From contig JBARBG010000104.1 of assembly GCA_049792815.1 (NCBI GenBank), positions 1-28,212 of the forward strand: 28,212 bases of DNA, given 5' to 3'. Below the pieces are notes generated by a model. It was given only the letters and a program-made list of their open reading frames with translations. It was not told the DNA's origin and did not search any database. Shown in pieces: positions 7,389 to 14,479 of the stretch. A program made the position numbers and the translations under genes. Positions within the stretch are counted from its first letter, which is position 1; every line of letters begins with the position of its first letter. The DNA comes from DAIDKA01 sp049792815. Its GTDB lineage: Bacteria > Pseudomonadota > Gammaproteobacteria > Steroidobacterales > Steroidobacteraceae.

Positions 7389-7946
7389 ATGCACGGGGGC
7401 CGAACGTTGGTACGGGTACGAGGCACATTGATCGGAGCGCTGGTGGCGGCCTGCGGCCTGCTCGGCGCCTGCGGTCATTCCAGTGGCAGCACGGCGCCGC
7501 TGGTCAAACGGCATGACGGACCGGGTGGCGCGCCCAGTTCCGCCACGAGCGCTGCGGATGCCGGGCCGACAGACCTGGTCTCAGCCGTCTCAGGCGGCGG
7601 GGATGAGGGGCCGGCGGGCCTGAAGTTCCAGGTCGGTGCGCGCCCCGTGGCAGGTCATCCGGTGGTCATTACGCTGCGCCTGGTGGCCAATCAGGCGCTG
7701 GATCACCTCGAGGCCCGCTTTCTTCCGGATGAGGGTCTGGAGGTCACTCAGGGGGGGGAATTTGACCCCCAGGGGCATATGGACGCCGGCACGGCGGTGG
7801 ACCACGACCTGACCCTCACCCCCGATCATGACGGCATCTATACCGTCCTGGCGACCGTCACCACCGGTTCGGCGGACGCCGCCGTCAGTCGCAGCTTCGT
7901 CATCCCCATCGTGGTGGGGGCGGCGGTGGCAGTAAGGCCGAAATAG
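7389..7946 (+). CDS. Small lipoprotein of unknown function with a beta-sandwich-like C-terminus
   Basis: 185 residues from the ATG at 7389; a TTG six codons later is an alternative start. A signal peptide with lipobox LLGAC predicts lipidation at Cys28. A low-complexity Ser/Ala/Gly/Pro linker (about 30-75) leads to a domain with alternating beta strands (VVITLRLVA, GIYTVLATVTTG, SFVIPIVVG). These resemble immunoglobulin-like or FixG-like accessory folds, but I cannot name a family. It starts 2 nt after srkA, with no visible Shine-Dalgarno, so it may be translated by coupling. An envelope role next to a stress kinase is plausible but unproven. Confidence 0.7.
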   Translation: MHGGRTLVRVRGTLIGALVAACGLLGACGHSSGSTAPLVKRHDGPGGAPSSATSAADAGPTDLVSAVSGGGDEGPAGLKFQVGARPVAGHPVVITLRLVANQALDHLEARFLPDEGLEVTQGGEFDPQGHMDAGTAVDHDLTLTPDHDGIYTVLATVTTGSADAAVSRSFVIPIVVGAAVAVRPK

Positions 7947-8023
7947 CGGCGGAAAACCGCGATCCCATCACGCGGCGGGCGCTATCCACAACCTATCATG
8001 AAGGGGTCTTTCTGGCGCCCCTT
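7947..8023 (+). promoter_or_regulatory. Short leader of the GGDEF-EAL gene with a 6-bp hairpin and a 9-codon mini-ORF
   Basis: AAGGGG (8001-8006) can pair with CCCCTT (8018-8023), the latter abutting the ATG at 8024. A mini-ORF, ATG at 7998 encoding MKGSFWRPL, stops at 8025-8027 so that its TGA overlaps the ATG of the big gene. There is no canonical Shine-Dalgarno for either start. The arrangement could couple translation but may be chance. Confidence 0.3.
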
Positions 8024-11000
8024 ATGACAAATCCGGCCCCCGCCAATGCTCGCGATCCGGCTGCTACCGCAAGCTATGCCACGACCGTCGTGCGCGTCGA
8101 TCCCACCGCCACTGTGGCGGGCATTGAGGCATTGCACCCGCTGCTGCTGGCGCAGATCCGCGAACTGAAGCTGCGCACCGGAACCGAGCAGCCCGACCTC
8201 GCAGCCCTGCTCGGGCTGATCAGCAGCCACTACACCACGGTCGATGAGGAGCGCCGCGGCGTGGTGCGCACCATGCAGCTCATGGCCGATGAGGCACGGG
8301 CCCTGGCATTGGAGGCGCAGGAGCAAAGCTCCGATCACCTGCAGATCGTCCTGGACAACATCAAGGACGTGGTGCTGACGCTGGACGAGTTCGGCGTCGT
8401 ACTGACCTTCAATCCCACCGCCGAACGCGTTTTCGGCTACGGCGAAATGGACGCCGTCGGCCGCCGGATCGAGGAATTCCTGCCGCAGCTGGCCGATCGC
8501 GGCGATTCAGGGGAGGCCCTGGAGCGGCTGGCAGAGAGCACCGGGGACACCCACCTGGACCTGTCGGCGCGCGAGATCCGCGGCCGGCGCCGCAGCGGCG
8601 AGGTGTTTCCGGCCGAGTTCGCGGTAAGCCGGGCGCGTCTGAAGCGCCGCACGATCTACGTGCTGTGCCTGCGCGACATCACCGACCGGCGCGAGGCCGA
8701 GCGGCAGCTGCGCGAAAGCGAGCTGCGCTACCGGCTGCTGGTGGATCACGCGCCCGAGGCCATCCTGGTGTTCGACGTGGATGCCGGTCGCTACGTTGAC
8801 TGCAATCCGAATGCCGAGCGACTGTTCGGCCTAGAACGCGCCGCGCTGCTGCAGCAGAATCCCACTGACCTCTCCGCGCAATACCAGCCCGACGGTGCAC
8901 TGTCGGTGGATGAGATAGGCCTGAAGACCACGCGCGTCATGGCCGGTGAGATGCTGGCCTTCGAGTGGGTCGTGCGCACCGCGCACGGCGCGAATGTGGA
9001 TTGCGAAATGCGCCTGTCGCTGGTGCCCACCGGCACCCGGCGGCTGATCCGGGTGAGCGTCACGAATATTTCCGATCGCAAGCGCGGCCAGCGCCGGGCC
9101 GAAGCGGAGCGCGAGGTTCTGGATCGGCTCACCGCCGGCGCGCCGGTGCCGCAGGTTCTCGAAGCCGTCACCCAGCTGATCGAGTCCGTGGATCCGGGGT
9201 CCTTGTGTTCGGTCAGCATCCTGGATGAAAGCGGCACCCGCTTCGCCTCGGTGGTGGCCCCGGGCGTGCCCGCGCCATTTCGCGAGGTGCTGCTGGGCGC
9301 CGCGGTGGGTCTCGGACACGGGTCGTGCGCCGCAGCGGTGTACCTGTCGCGGCCGGTGCTGGTGGCGGACATGTCCAAGGATCCCTACTGGAACCAGAAC
9401 CGCGCCGCGGCCCTCAAATCCGGGCTCGGCGCGGCCTGGTCGACCCCGATCAGGAGTACCGACGGTCGCACGCTGGGCGTCCTGGGCGTGTTCCAGCACG
9501 ACGTTGGCCTGCCCGATGAGCATCAGGCCGACTCGATTACCCACGCCTCGAAACTGGCGGGCATCGCCATCGAAAGATTGCTGGCCGAGAACCGCCGCAA
9601 ACAGGCCGAGCAGGCCGTCATCGCCGAAAAGGAACGGGCCCAGGTCACCTTGAAGTCGATCGGCGACGGCGTCATCAGCACCTGTGCGCGCGGCCTCATC
9701 GAGTATCTGAATCCGGTCGCCGAAAAACTCACCGGATGGCCCATCGAGGATGCACGCGGACGGGCTTTGGGGGAGGTACTCAACCTCATCGACGAAACCA
9801 CCCGCGAGCATGTGAGCCATTCGCTGGAGCGTCTGAACGCCATTGGCACGACTTCGGCATTGGTCACTCACCCGGTGCTGCTGACCCGCGACGGCCAGGA
9901 AGTCGCGGTGCAGGAGTCCGCGGCACCGATCCGCGACCGCGACGGCGAGGTCATCGGCGCCGTGATCGTGGTTCACGATGTCACCCGGGAGCGGCGCCTG
10001 AAGCGGGCCTTGTCCTACCAGGCCACGCACGATGCCCTGACCGGGCTTATCAATCGCCGCGAGTTCGATGTACGCCTGCGCGACGCGCTGACCCAGGCGC
10101 AAAGCGGCGAGCGGCACTACACGCTGCTGTACGTGGACCTCGACCAGTTCAAGGTCGTCAATGACACCTGCGGGCACCAGGCCGGTGACCGGCTGATGCG
10201 CGATGTCACCAGTTTGCTGCGTGCCCGGGTGCGCGCGCAGGACACCATCGCACGCCTGGGTGGGGATGAGTTCGGCGTACTGCTGGAAAACACCTCGGTC
10301 GCGCAGGCCGGCCGTATCGCCGATTCGGTCCGCCAGGCCATCCACAACTACCGCTTCATCTGGGCCGGCGCCACCCTCACCGTGGGCGCAAGCATCGGCG
10401 TGGTGCAGATCAATCGCGACACCGAGAGCGTTGCCGCCGTGCTGAGCGCGGCGGACATCGCCTGCTACGCCGCCAAGGAAGGCGGACGCAACCGTATTCA
10501 CGTGTATGACGGTGACGGTGCCGTGGGCCGGCACCGCGAGCTGCACTGGGCCGCGCGCCTGACCCGCGCGGTGGAGGAGAACCGCCTGGAACTGTTCTAT
10601 CAACCCATCGTCCCGATCGCAGACGTGGGGCCGATGGCTTTTCACGAACTCACCGTGCAGCTGCGTGACGATGACGGGCGCCTGGTGCCGGCCGGCGAGT
10701 TCATCCCGGCGGCCGAACGCTACAACGTCATGCCGGCCATCGATCGCTGGGTGATCCTGCGGGCGCTGGAGCGGCTGCGCAATGCGCCGAGCGGTCCGGC
10801 CGCCTCCCCGGTGCTGGCGGTCAATCTGTCCGGAAATTCGCTCAGCGACCAGTCGTTCCTGGAGTTCGTGGTCGAGCAGGCGGGCGCGCCGGATGTGGCC
10901 CATCGGCTGTGTTTTGAGATCACCGAAACCGCGGCCGTGACCAATTGGTCCAATGCCCTGTACTTCATGAAGGAGTTGCAGCAGCGCGGCTGCCGCTTCG

Positions 11001-11293
11001 CGCTGGATGACTTCGGCAGCGGCCTGTCTTCGTTCATGTACCTGCGCACGCTGCCGGTGGACTTCCTCAAGATCGACGGCCAGTTCGTGGCGCAGGTCGC
11101 CGTAAACCCCATCGACCGCAACATGGTGGAGGCGATCTGCAAGATCGGCCGCTCACTGGGGATCTTCACGGTGGCCGAGTGCGTGGAGTCCGAGCCGGTG
11201 CTGGCTGAACTGAAGCGCATCGGCGTCGACTTTGTGCAAGGCTACTACCTGGCCCGTCCGCAGCCGATCGCGCAGCTGCTGCAGGGGGCCTGA
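8024..11293 (+). CDS. PAS-PAS-GAF-PAS-GGDEF-EAL cyclic-di-GMP turnover protein
   Basis: 1089 residues, no membrane segment seen. Order: N-terminal helical region (to about 100), PAS1 (about 105-225, DNIKDVVLTLDEFG), PAS2 (about 235-350), GAF (about 365-530), PAS3 (about 540-660, followed by VIVVHDVTRERRL), GGDEF (about 665-835) and EAL (about 845-1085). The diguanylate cyclase site GGDEF is intact at 746-750, with an inhibitory-site RxxD (RAQD, 737-740) five residues upstream. In the phosphodiesterase domain the EAL signature reads ELT (875-877), keeping the metal-binding Glu. VNLSGNSL, FEITET, DDFGSG (Asp995-Asp996), FLKIDGQF and the VQGYYLARP end are present. Both activities are possible; several signal inputs are expected from PAS and GAF. 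The stop lies 3 nt from that of the convergent methyltransferase gene. Confidence 0.9.
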   Translation: MTNPAPANARDPAATASYATTVVRVDPTATVAGIEALHPLLLAQIRELKLRTGTEQPDLAALLGLISSHYTTVDEERRGVVRTMQLMADEARALALEAQEQSSDHLQIVLDNIKDVVLTLDEFGVVLTFNPTAERVFGYGEMDAVGRRIEEFLPQLADRGDSGEALERLAESTGDTHLDLSAREIRGRRRSGEVFPAEFAVSRARLKRRTIYVLCLRDITDRREAERQLRESELRYRLLVDHAPEAILVFDVDAGRYVDCNPNAERLFGLERAALLQQNPTDLSAQYQPDGALSVDEIGLKTTRVMAGEMLAFEWVVRTAHGANVDCEMRLSLVPTGTRRLIRVSVTNISDRKRGQRRAEAEREVLDRLTAGAPVPQVLEAVTQLIESVDPGSLCSVSILDESGTRFASVVAPGVPAPFREVLLGAAVGLGHGSCAAAVYLSRPVLVADMSKDPYWNQNRAAALKSGLGAAWSTPIRSTDGRTLGVLGVFQHDVGLPDEHQADSITHASKLAGIAIERLLAENRRKQAEQAVIAEKERAQVTLKSIGDGVISTCARGLIEYLNPVAEKLTGWPIEDARGRALGEVLNLIDETTREHVSHSLERLNAIGTTSALVTHPVLLTRDGQEVAVQESAAPIRDRDGEVIGAVIVVHDVTRERRLKRALSYQATHDALTGLINRREFDVRLRDALTQAQSGERHYTLLYVDLDQFKVVNDTCGHQAGDRLMRDVTSLLRARVRAQDTIARLGGDEFGVLLENTSVAQAGRIADSVRQAIHNYRFIWAGATLTVGASIGVVQINRDTESVAAVLSAADIACYAAKEGGRNRIHVYDGDGAVGRHRELHWAARLTRAVEENRLELFYQPIVPIADVGPMAFHELTVQLRDDDGRLVPAGEFIPAAERYNVMPAIDRWVILRALERLRNAPSGPAASPVLAVNLSGNSLSDQSFLEFVVEQAGAPDVAHRLCFEITETAAVTNWSNALYFMKELQQRGCRFALDDFGSGLSSFMYLRTLPVDFLKIDGQFVAQVAVNPIDRNMVEAICKIGRSLGIFTVAECVESEPVLAELKRIGVDFVQGYYLARPQPIAQLLQGA

Positions 11294-11296
11294 GCC

Positions 11297-11887
11297 TCAG
11301 GCGGCGACGGTCGCGCACACGAACAGGTGCGCGGGTGGAATGTTGCGCTTCTCCTTGCTGCGCGACACGTCCTCGAAGGTACGCTGCAGGACCGGCAGCA
11401 CGCGGCTCGTGAACTGGTACACCAGGAACTGCCCGCCGGGGGCCAGCGCGGCCCGGGTCTTCGCGGCGATGTCCATCCGCAGCGCCTCGGGCATGCTGCC
11501 CAGGGGAATCCCGGAGACCACATAGTGGGCCGGCGCCAGGTTCAGTTGCTGCAGGATATGGCCGACATCGGCGGCCGAGGCATGGGCGACATGCAGCCGC
11601 GGATCGGCGAAGCTGGTGTCGAGGAATTTCACGAAGGCCTCGTTGGTCTCGATCACGACCAGGTGCGCATCCGGGCGCATGCGCCGCAGGATTTCGCTCG
11701 TGATGGTGCCGACCCCGGGGCCGTATTCGACGACGACCAGGGCCCGCTGCCAATCGACGGGCCGCAGCACCTCGTCGACCAGGTAGCGTGAACTGGGCCA
11801 GATTGACCCCAGCATGAAGGGATGGCGGAAGAAGTTCAGGGCGAACAGCAACCGCTGGGTGAGGGGCGAATGGGTTGTTACCGGCAT
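11297..11887 (-). CDS. Phospholipid N-methyltransferase-like (PmtA/COG3963-type) SAM-dependent methyltransferase
   Basis: 196 residues from the ATG at 11887, chosen because AAGGA lies 6 nt upstream. The longer frame to 12025 would run across the start of the divergent DUF218 gene. The N-terminus (LNFFRHPFMLGSIWPSSRYLVD) and SAM motif I VVEYGPGVGTIT (about 51-62) match the PmtA group, in which the enzyme methylates phosphatidylethanolamine or modifies related adenine or lipid substrates at the membrane surface. LVVIETNEAFVKFL is motif II, and VVSGIPLGSMP is the motif IV equivalent. A PE methylation role is supported by the nearby psd gene but not proved; related KsgA-like folds can be mistaken for it. 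Confidence 0.7.
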   Translation of the reverse strand: MPVTTHSPLTQRLLFALNFFRHPFMLGSIWPSSRYLVDEVLRPVDWQRALVVVEYGPGVGTITSEILRRMRPDAHLVVIETNEAFVKFLDTSFADPRLHVAHASAADVGHILQQLNLAPAHYVVSGIPLGSMPEALRMDIAAKTRAALAPGGQFLVYQFTSRVLPVLQRTFEDVSRSKEKRNIPPAHLFVCATVAA

Positions 11888-11950
11888 TTCGGATCCTTGA
11901 GTCAGATCGGATGGAACAACGTGTCTGATATTACGTGATTCATTGAGCGC

Positions 11951-11956
11951 TATCAT
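11951..11956 (+). promoter_or_regulatory. -10-like hexamer TATCAT close to the DUF218 gene start
   Basis: TATCAT is followed by 8 nt and then the ATG at 11965. No true Shine-Dalgarno is present. This resembles a leaderless promoter arrangement; no convincing -35 is seen. Confidence 0.35.
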
Positions 11957-11964
11957 TCGGGGAC

Positions 11965-12762
11965 ATGGACTACTTCGTCTGGAAGCAATTGCTGAAATTC
12001 CTGGTGCTGCCGCCCACCGGGCCATTGCTGCTGGCGGCCCTGGGACTGGTACTGGTGGTGCTGCGGCGGCGGCGCCTGGGGGGAATGGTGGTCTGTGCCA
12101 CCGGCCTGGCGGTGCTGTGGGTGCTGGCGACGCCGATCGTGGCGGATTCCCTGGTGCGCTGGGCGGAGCGCTATCCCGCCCTGGACCCGGGCCATCTGGG
12201 CGATGCCCAGGCCATCGTCATCCTGGCCGGCGGCGTGCGCGTCAATGCCCCCGAATACGGCACTTCGGCGCCGGGCGCCACCAGCCTTGAGCGGCTGGTC
12301 TATGGGGCGCGACTGGCCCGTCTGACCCATCTGCCGGTGCTGATCTCGGGCAGCCGCCTCGAGGCCGCCTCGATGAGCGACTTCATGCAGCAGGACCTGG
12401 GCGTGACCGCCCAATGGCTGGAGAACCACTCGCGCGATACGCATCAGAATGCGCAGTTTTCGGCCGTGATACTGGCCCGGGCGGGGGTGCATAAGGTGGT
12501 GCTGGTGACCTCCGCGGCGCACATGGCCCGCGCGGTGGTGGAGTTCAACCAGGCGGGTATCGATACCGTCCCGGCGCCGGCGGCGATGTGGACCCTGCGT
12601 GAGACCGGCGTCCTGGCCTACGTGCCCATCGCCGACGCCCTGGTACGCTCGCAGCGCGCCTTGTACGAGGGGCTGGGGCGGATTGTCCAGGATGTTCAAA
12701 TCCGCTTCCGTTCAGGCGCCGGCCTGATCGAGACCCGTCCAGCGGGCGCTGCGGGCCGTTAG
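11965..12762 (+). CDS. DUF218 (ElyC/YdcF/SanA-type) inner-membrane envelope protein
   Basis: 265 residues. Two hydrophobic segments near the N-terminus (about 12-34 and 39-58) are separated by an arginine cluster (RRRRLGG), the topology of ElyC. The DUF218 domain follows: AIVILAGGVR, GATSLERLVYGARLAR, PVLISGS, WLENHSRDTHQNA and VTSAAHMARAV, each a recognised block of the family. ElyC in E. coli affects peptidoglycan and lipid-carrier metabolism at low temperature, while YdcF binds SAM; the exact reaction is unknown. The last 51 bp overlap the 3' end of the convergent SDR gene. It is divergent from the methyltransferase gene (77 bp between starts). Confidence 0.8.
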   Translation: MDYFVWKQLLKFLVLPPTGPLLLAALGLVLVVLRRRRLGGMVVCATGLAVLWVLATPIVADSLVRWAERYPALDPGHLGDAQAIVILAGGVRVNAPEYGTSAPGATSLERLVYGARLARLTHLPVLISGSRLEAASMSDFMQQDLGVTAQWLENHSRDTHQNAQFSAVILARAGVHKVVLVTSAAHMARAVVEFNQAGIDTVPAPAAMWTLRETGVLAYVPIADALVRSQRALYEGLGRIVQDVQIRFRSGAGLIETRPAGAAGR

Positions 12763-13557
12763 CTCATCCTGCAGGGCTCTATTGCGCGCCGCCTCAGCCG
12801 CCGGCTGCACCCGCTGGTACTCATCCAGGTACTGGCCCTGAAGGCCACCGGCCCCGGGATCAAGGGCCAGGAACAGGGTGGTCCGGGCGCCCTGTTCGGC
12901 GGTGAGGATCAGTCGTTTGAACAGCGGACGGATGCGGTTCAGCCACGCGGGGAGCAGGTTCGTGGCCACGACCCCGGGGTGCAGGCAGTTGACCGTGATG
13001 CCGCTGCTGCCGAGCCTGCGGGCCAGGGCGAAGGTATCCAGGACATTCGCCAGCTTGGAGCGCGAATAGGCCGCAACGCTGCTGTAGCGGGCGCGCGGGT
13101 CATCGACGCTGTCCAGGTCCATGCGGCCCCGGTAATGGACCCGCGAGGCGACATTGATGATGCGGGCCGCCGGGCTCAGCGCCGGCAGCAGCAGCCGGGT
13201 CAGCAGAAAGGGGCCCAGGTGGTTGGTGGCGAAGGTCAGCTCGTGGCCATCCACCGAACGGCGGTGCCGGGTGCTGACCATGCCGGCATTGTTGATCAGC
13301 CGGTCTATATGCGGGCAGCGCTCGCGTACCACGCGGGCCGCGGCGCGCACGCTGGACAGATCCGCCAGATCACAATGCACGACTTCGACCTGGCTGCCGG
13401 ACTCGCGCTGCATGATGTCCTGGGCGAGAGCGTTCGCCGCGGTTACATTTCGACACAACATGACGACCCGGTATCCCGCCCGCGCCAGGTCGCGGCTGGT
13501 CACGGTCCCGATGCCATGGGTGGTGCCGGTGATGACCGCTGTGGGGTGATTATTCAT
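12712..13557 (-). CDS. Short-chain dehydrogenase/reductase (retinol-dehydrogenase-like SDR)
   Basis: 281 residues from the ATG at 13557. A longer frame upstream lies inside psd and lacks family similarity. NAD(P)-binding TGTTHGIG lies near residues 10-17, with CDLADLSSV, NNAG, the catalytic Ser strand IINVASRVH and the YSRSK active-site pair, followed by CLHPGVVAT. This fits the retinol/protochlorophyllide-reductase-like SDR branch, which reduces or oxidises lipid-like carbonyls; the substrate is unknown. The ATG overlaps the psd stop by 8 bp (ATGAATAA), so it is almost certainly translated with psd. Its tail overlaps the DUF218 gene by 51 bp. Confidence 0.85.
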   Translation of the reverse strand: MNNHPTAVITGTTHGIGTVTSRDLARAGYRVVMLCRNVTAANALAQDIMQRESGSQVEVVHCDLADLSSVRAAARVVRERCPHIDRLINNAGMVSTRHRRSVDGHELTFATNHLGPFLLTRLLLPALSPAARIINVASRVHYRGRMDLDSVDDPRARYSSVAAYSRSKLANVLDTFALARRLGSSGITVNCLHPGVVATNLLPAWLNRIRPLFKRLILTAEQGARTTLFLALDPGAGGLQGQYLDEYQRVQPAAEAARNRALQDELTARSARWTGLDQAGA

Positions 13558-14464
13558 CGCACCCACTGTGCGGCTTGGGGCCCAGTTTGAAAAGTGGCCG
13601 TCCCATACGCACCGTGGCACCGGTCTGCAGCCCTTCGACGAGCCGCACACCCGGCGGCACGAAGGCGATGATGGTCGAGCCATGCTCGAACCAGCCCATC
13701 TCCTCGCCGCGCTTGAGCTGCGCGGCGCAGGCAATGTGGTTGGGGCCACGGTAGCGCAAGTGCAGCAGCACGTTCAGGAAGTTCAGACGGATGCTGGCCA
13801 CCAGGATGGCCGCGACCGGCACCAGCGTGACCAGAGGTCCTGAAGGCTCGAGTTTCAGCCGGATGACGGCCCGTTCGTTCTTGCAGAACAGGTTCTGGAT
13901 GCGCTGCAGGGCGATTGGATTGACGTTCCAGGTGTCACCGGAAATATACGAGACCTGCTCGACCTGGCAGTCACCCGGGGCGTGGAAGCGGTGATACATG
14001 CCGGCGGTCAGGCGCAAGGTGACGTACGAGCCTTGCTGGTACTGGCGCACCAGCTCGCGATCCGCCAGCAGATCCATGAGCGTGTAGGAGAACCCCTTGG
14101 CCTGCAGGCACTCTCCGGCGATGACCTTGCCTGAGGCACCGATGACGCCATCGCAGGGGCTGACCAGCGTGGCGGGGTCCGGGTCGATGGGCCGCGCGCC
14201 CGGCTTCAGTTCGCGGGTAAAGCATTCGTGCAGACTGCGAAACCGGGTCTTGCGGGCATCACTCAGGTCCACGTCGCAGAATAGGCGCCACAGGGCGATG
14301 GCGGGTACGCTGATGAGCGGATTTTGTATCTTGCTCAGCCAGCCCACGAACAGCGTCAGCCAGCGCCGCGGGATACGGTTGGTCACCAGGAAGTTTATGT
14401 CTTCCTGCTGCACCACCTTGCTGATGGCGGCTCGGACCGTCACGGGACTGTCATTCCAATGCAA
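13550..14464 (-). CDS. psd: Phosphatidylserine decarboxylase proenzyme
   Basis: 304 residues. The enzyme decarboxylates phosphatidylserine to phosphatidylethanolamine at the inner membrane, using a pyruvoyl group made by self-cleavage. Catalytic features: Asp105 (SPCDGVIG), His158/His161 (YHRFHAPGDC) and the cleavage site HGST with predicted cleavage Gly262-Ser263, leaving an alpha chain of about 42 residues. The classic motif is LGST; the His is a conservative family variant. The frame is bounded upstream by a stop, and the start used is TTG at 14464; a GTG at 14443 is an alternative, and neither has a strong Shine-Dalgarno. It is cotranscribed with the SDR, and divergent from the aminotransferase with only 15 bp between the starts. 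Confidence 0.9.
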   Translation of the reverse strand: MHWNDSPVTVRAAISKVVQQEDINFLVTNRIPRRWLTLFVGWLSKIQNPLISVPAIALWRLFCDVDLSDARKTRFRSLHECFTRELKPGARPIDPDPATLVSPCDGVIGASGKVIAGECLQAKGFSYTLMDLLADRELVRQYQQGSYVTLRLTAGMYHRFHAPGDCQVEQVSYISGDTWNVNPIALQRIQNLFCKNERAVIRLKLEPSGPLVTLVPVAAILVASIRLNFLNVLLHLRYRGPNHIACAAQLKRGEEMGWFEHGSTIIAFVPPGVRLVEGLQTGATVRMGRPLFKLGPKPHSGCDE

Positions 14465-14479
14465 TAGTTTGCCGAACTC

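Noticed and set aside
8831..10903. 690-codon open frame antisense to the GGDEF-EAL gene
   Set aside because: It is the opposite strand of a clear multi-domain protein in a GC-rich genome, where long antisense frames are common; no domain motif or ribosome binding site is seen.
11888..12025. N-terminal extension of the PmtA-like protein
   Set aside because: It would cross the start of the divergent DUF218 gene and lacks family similarity; AAGGA supports the ATG at 11887.
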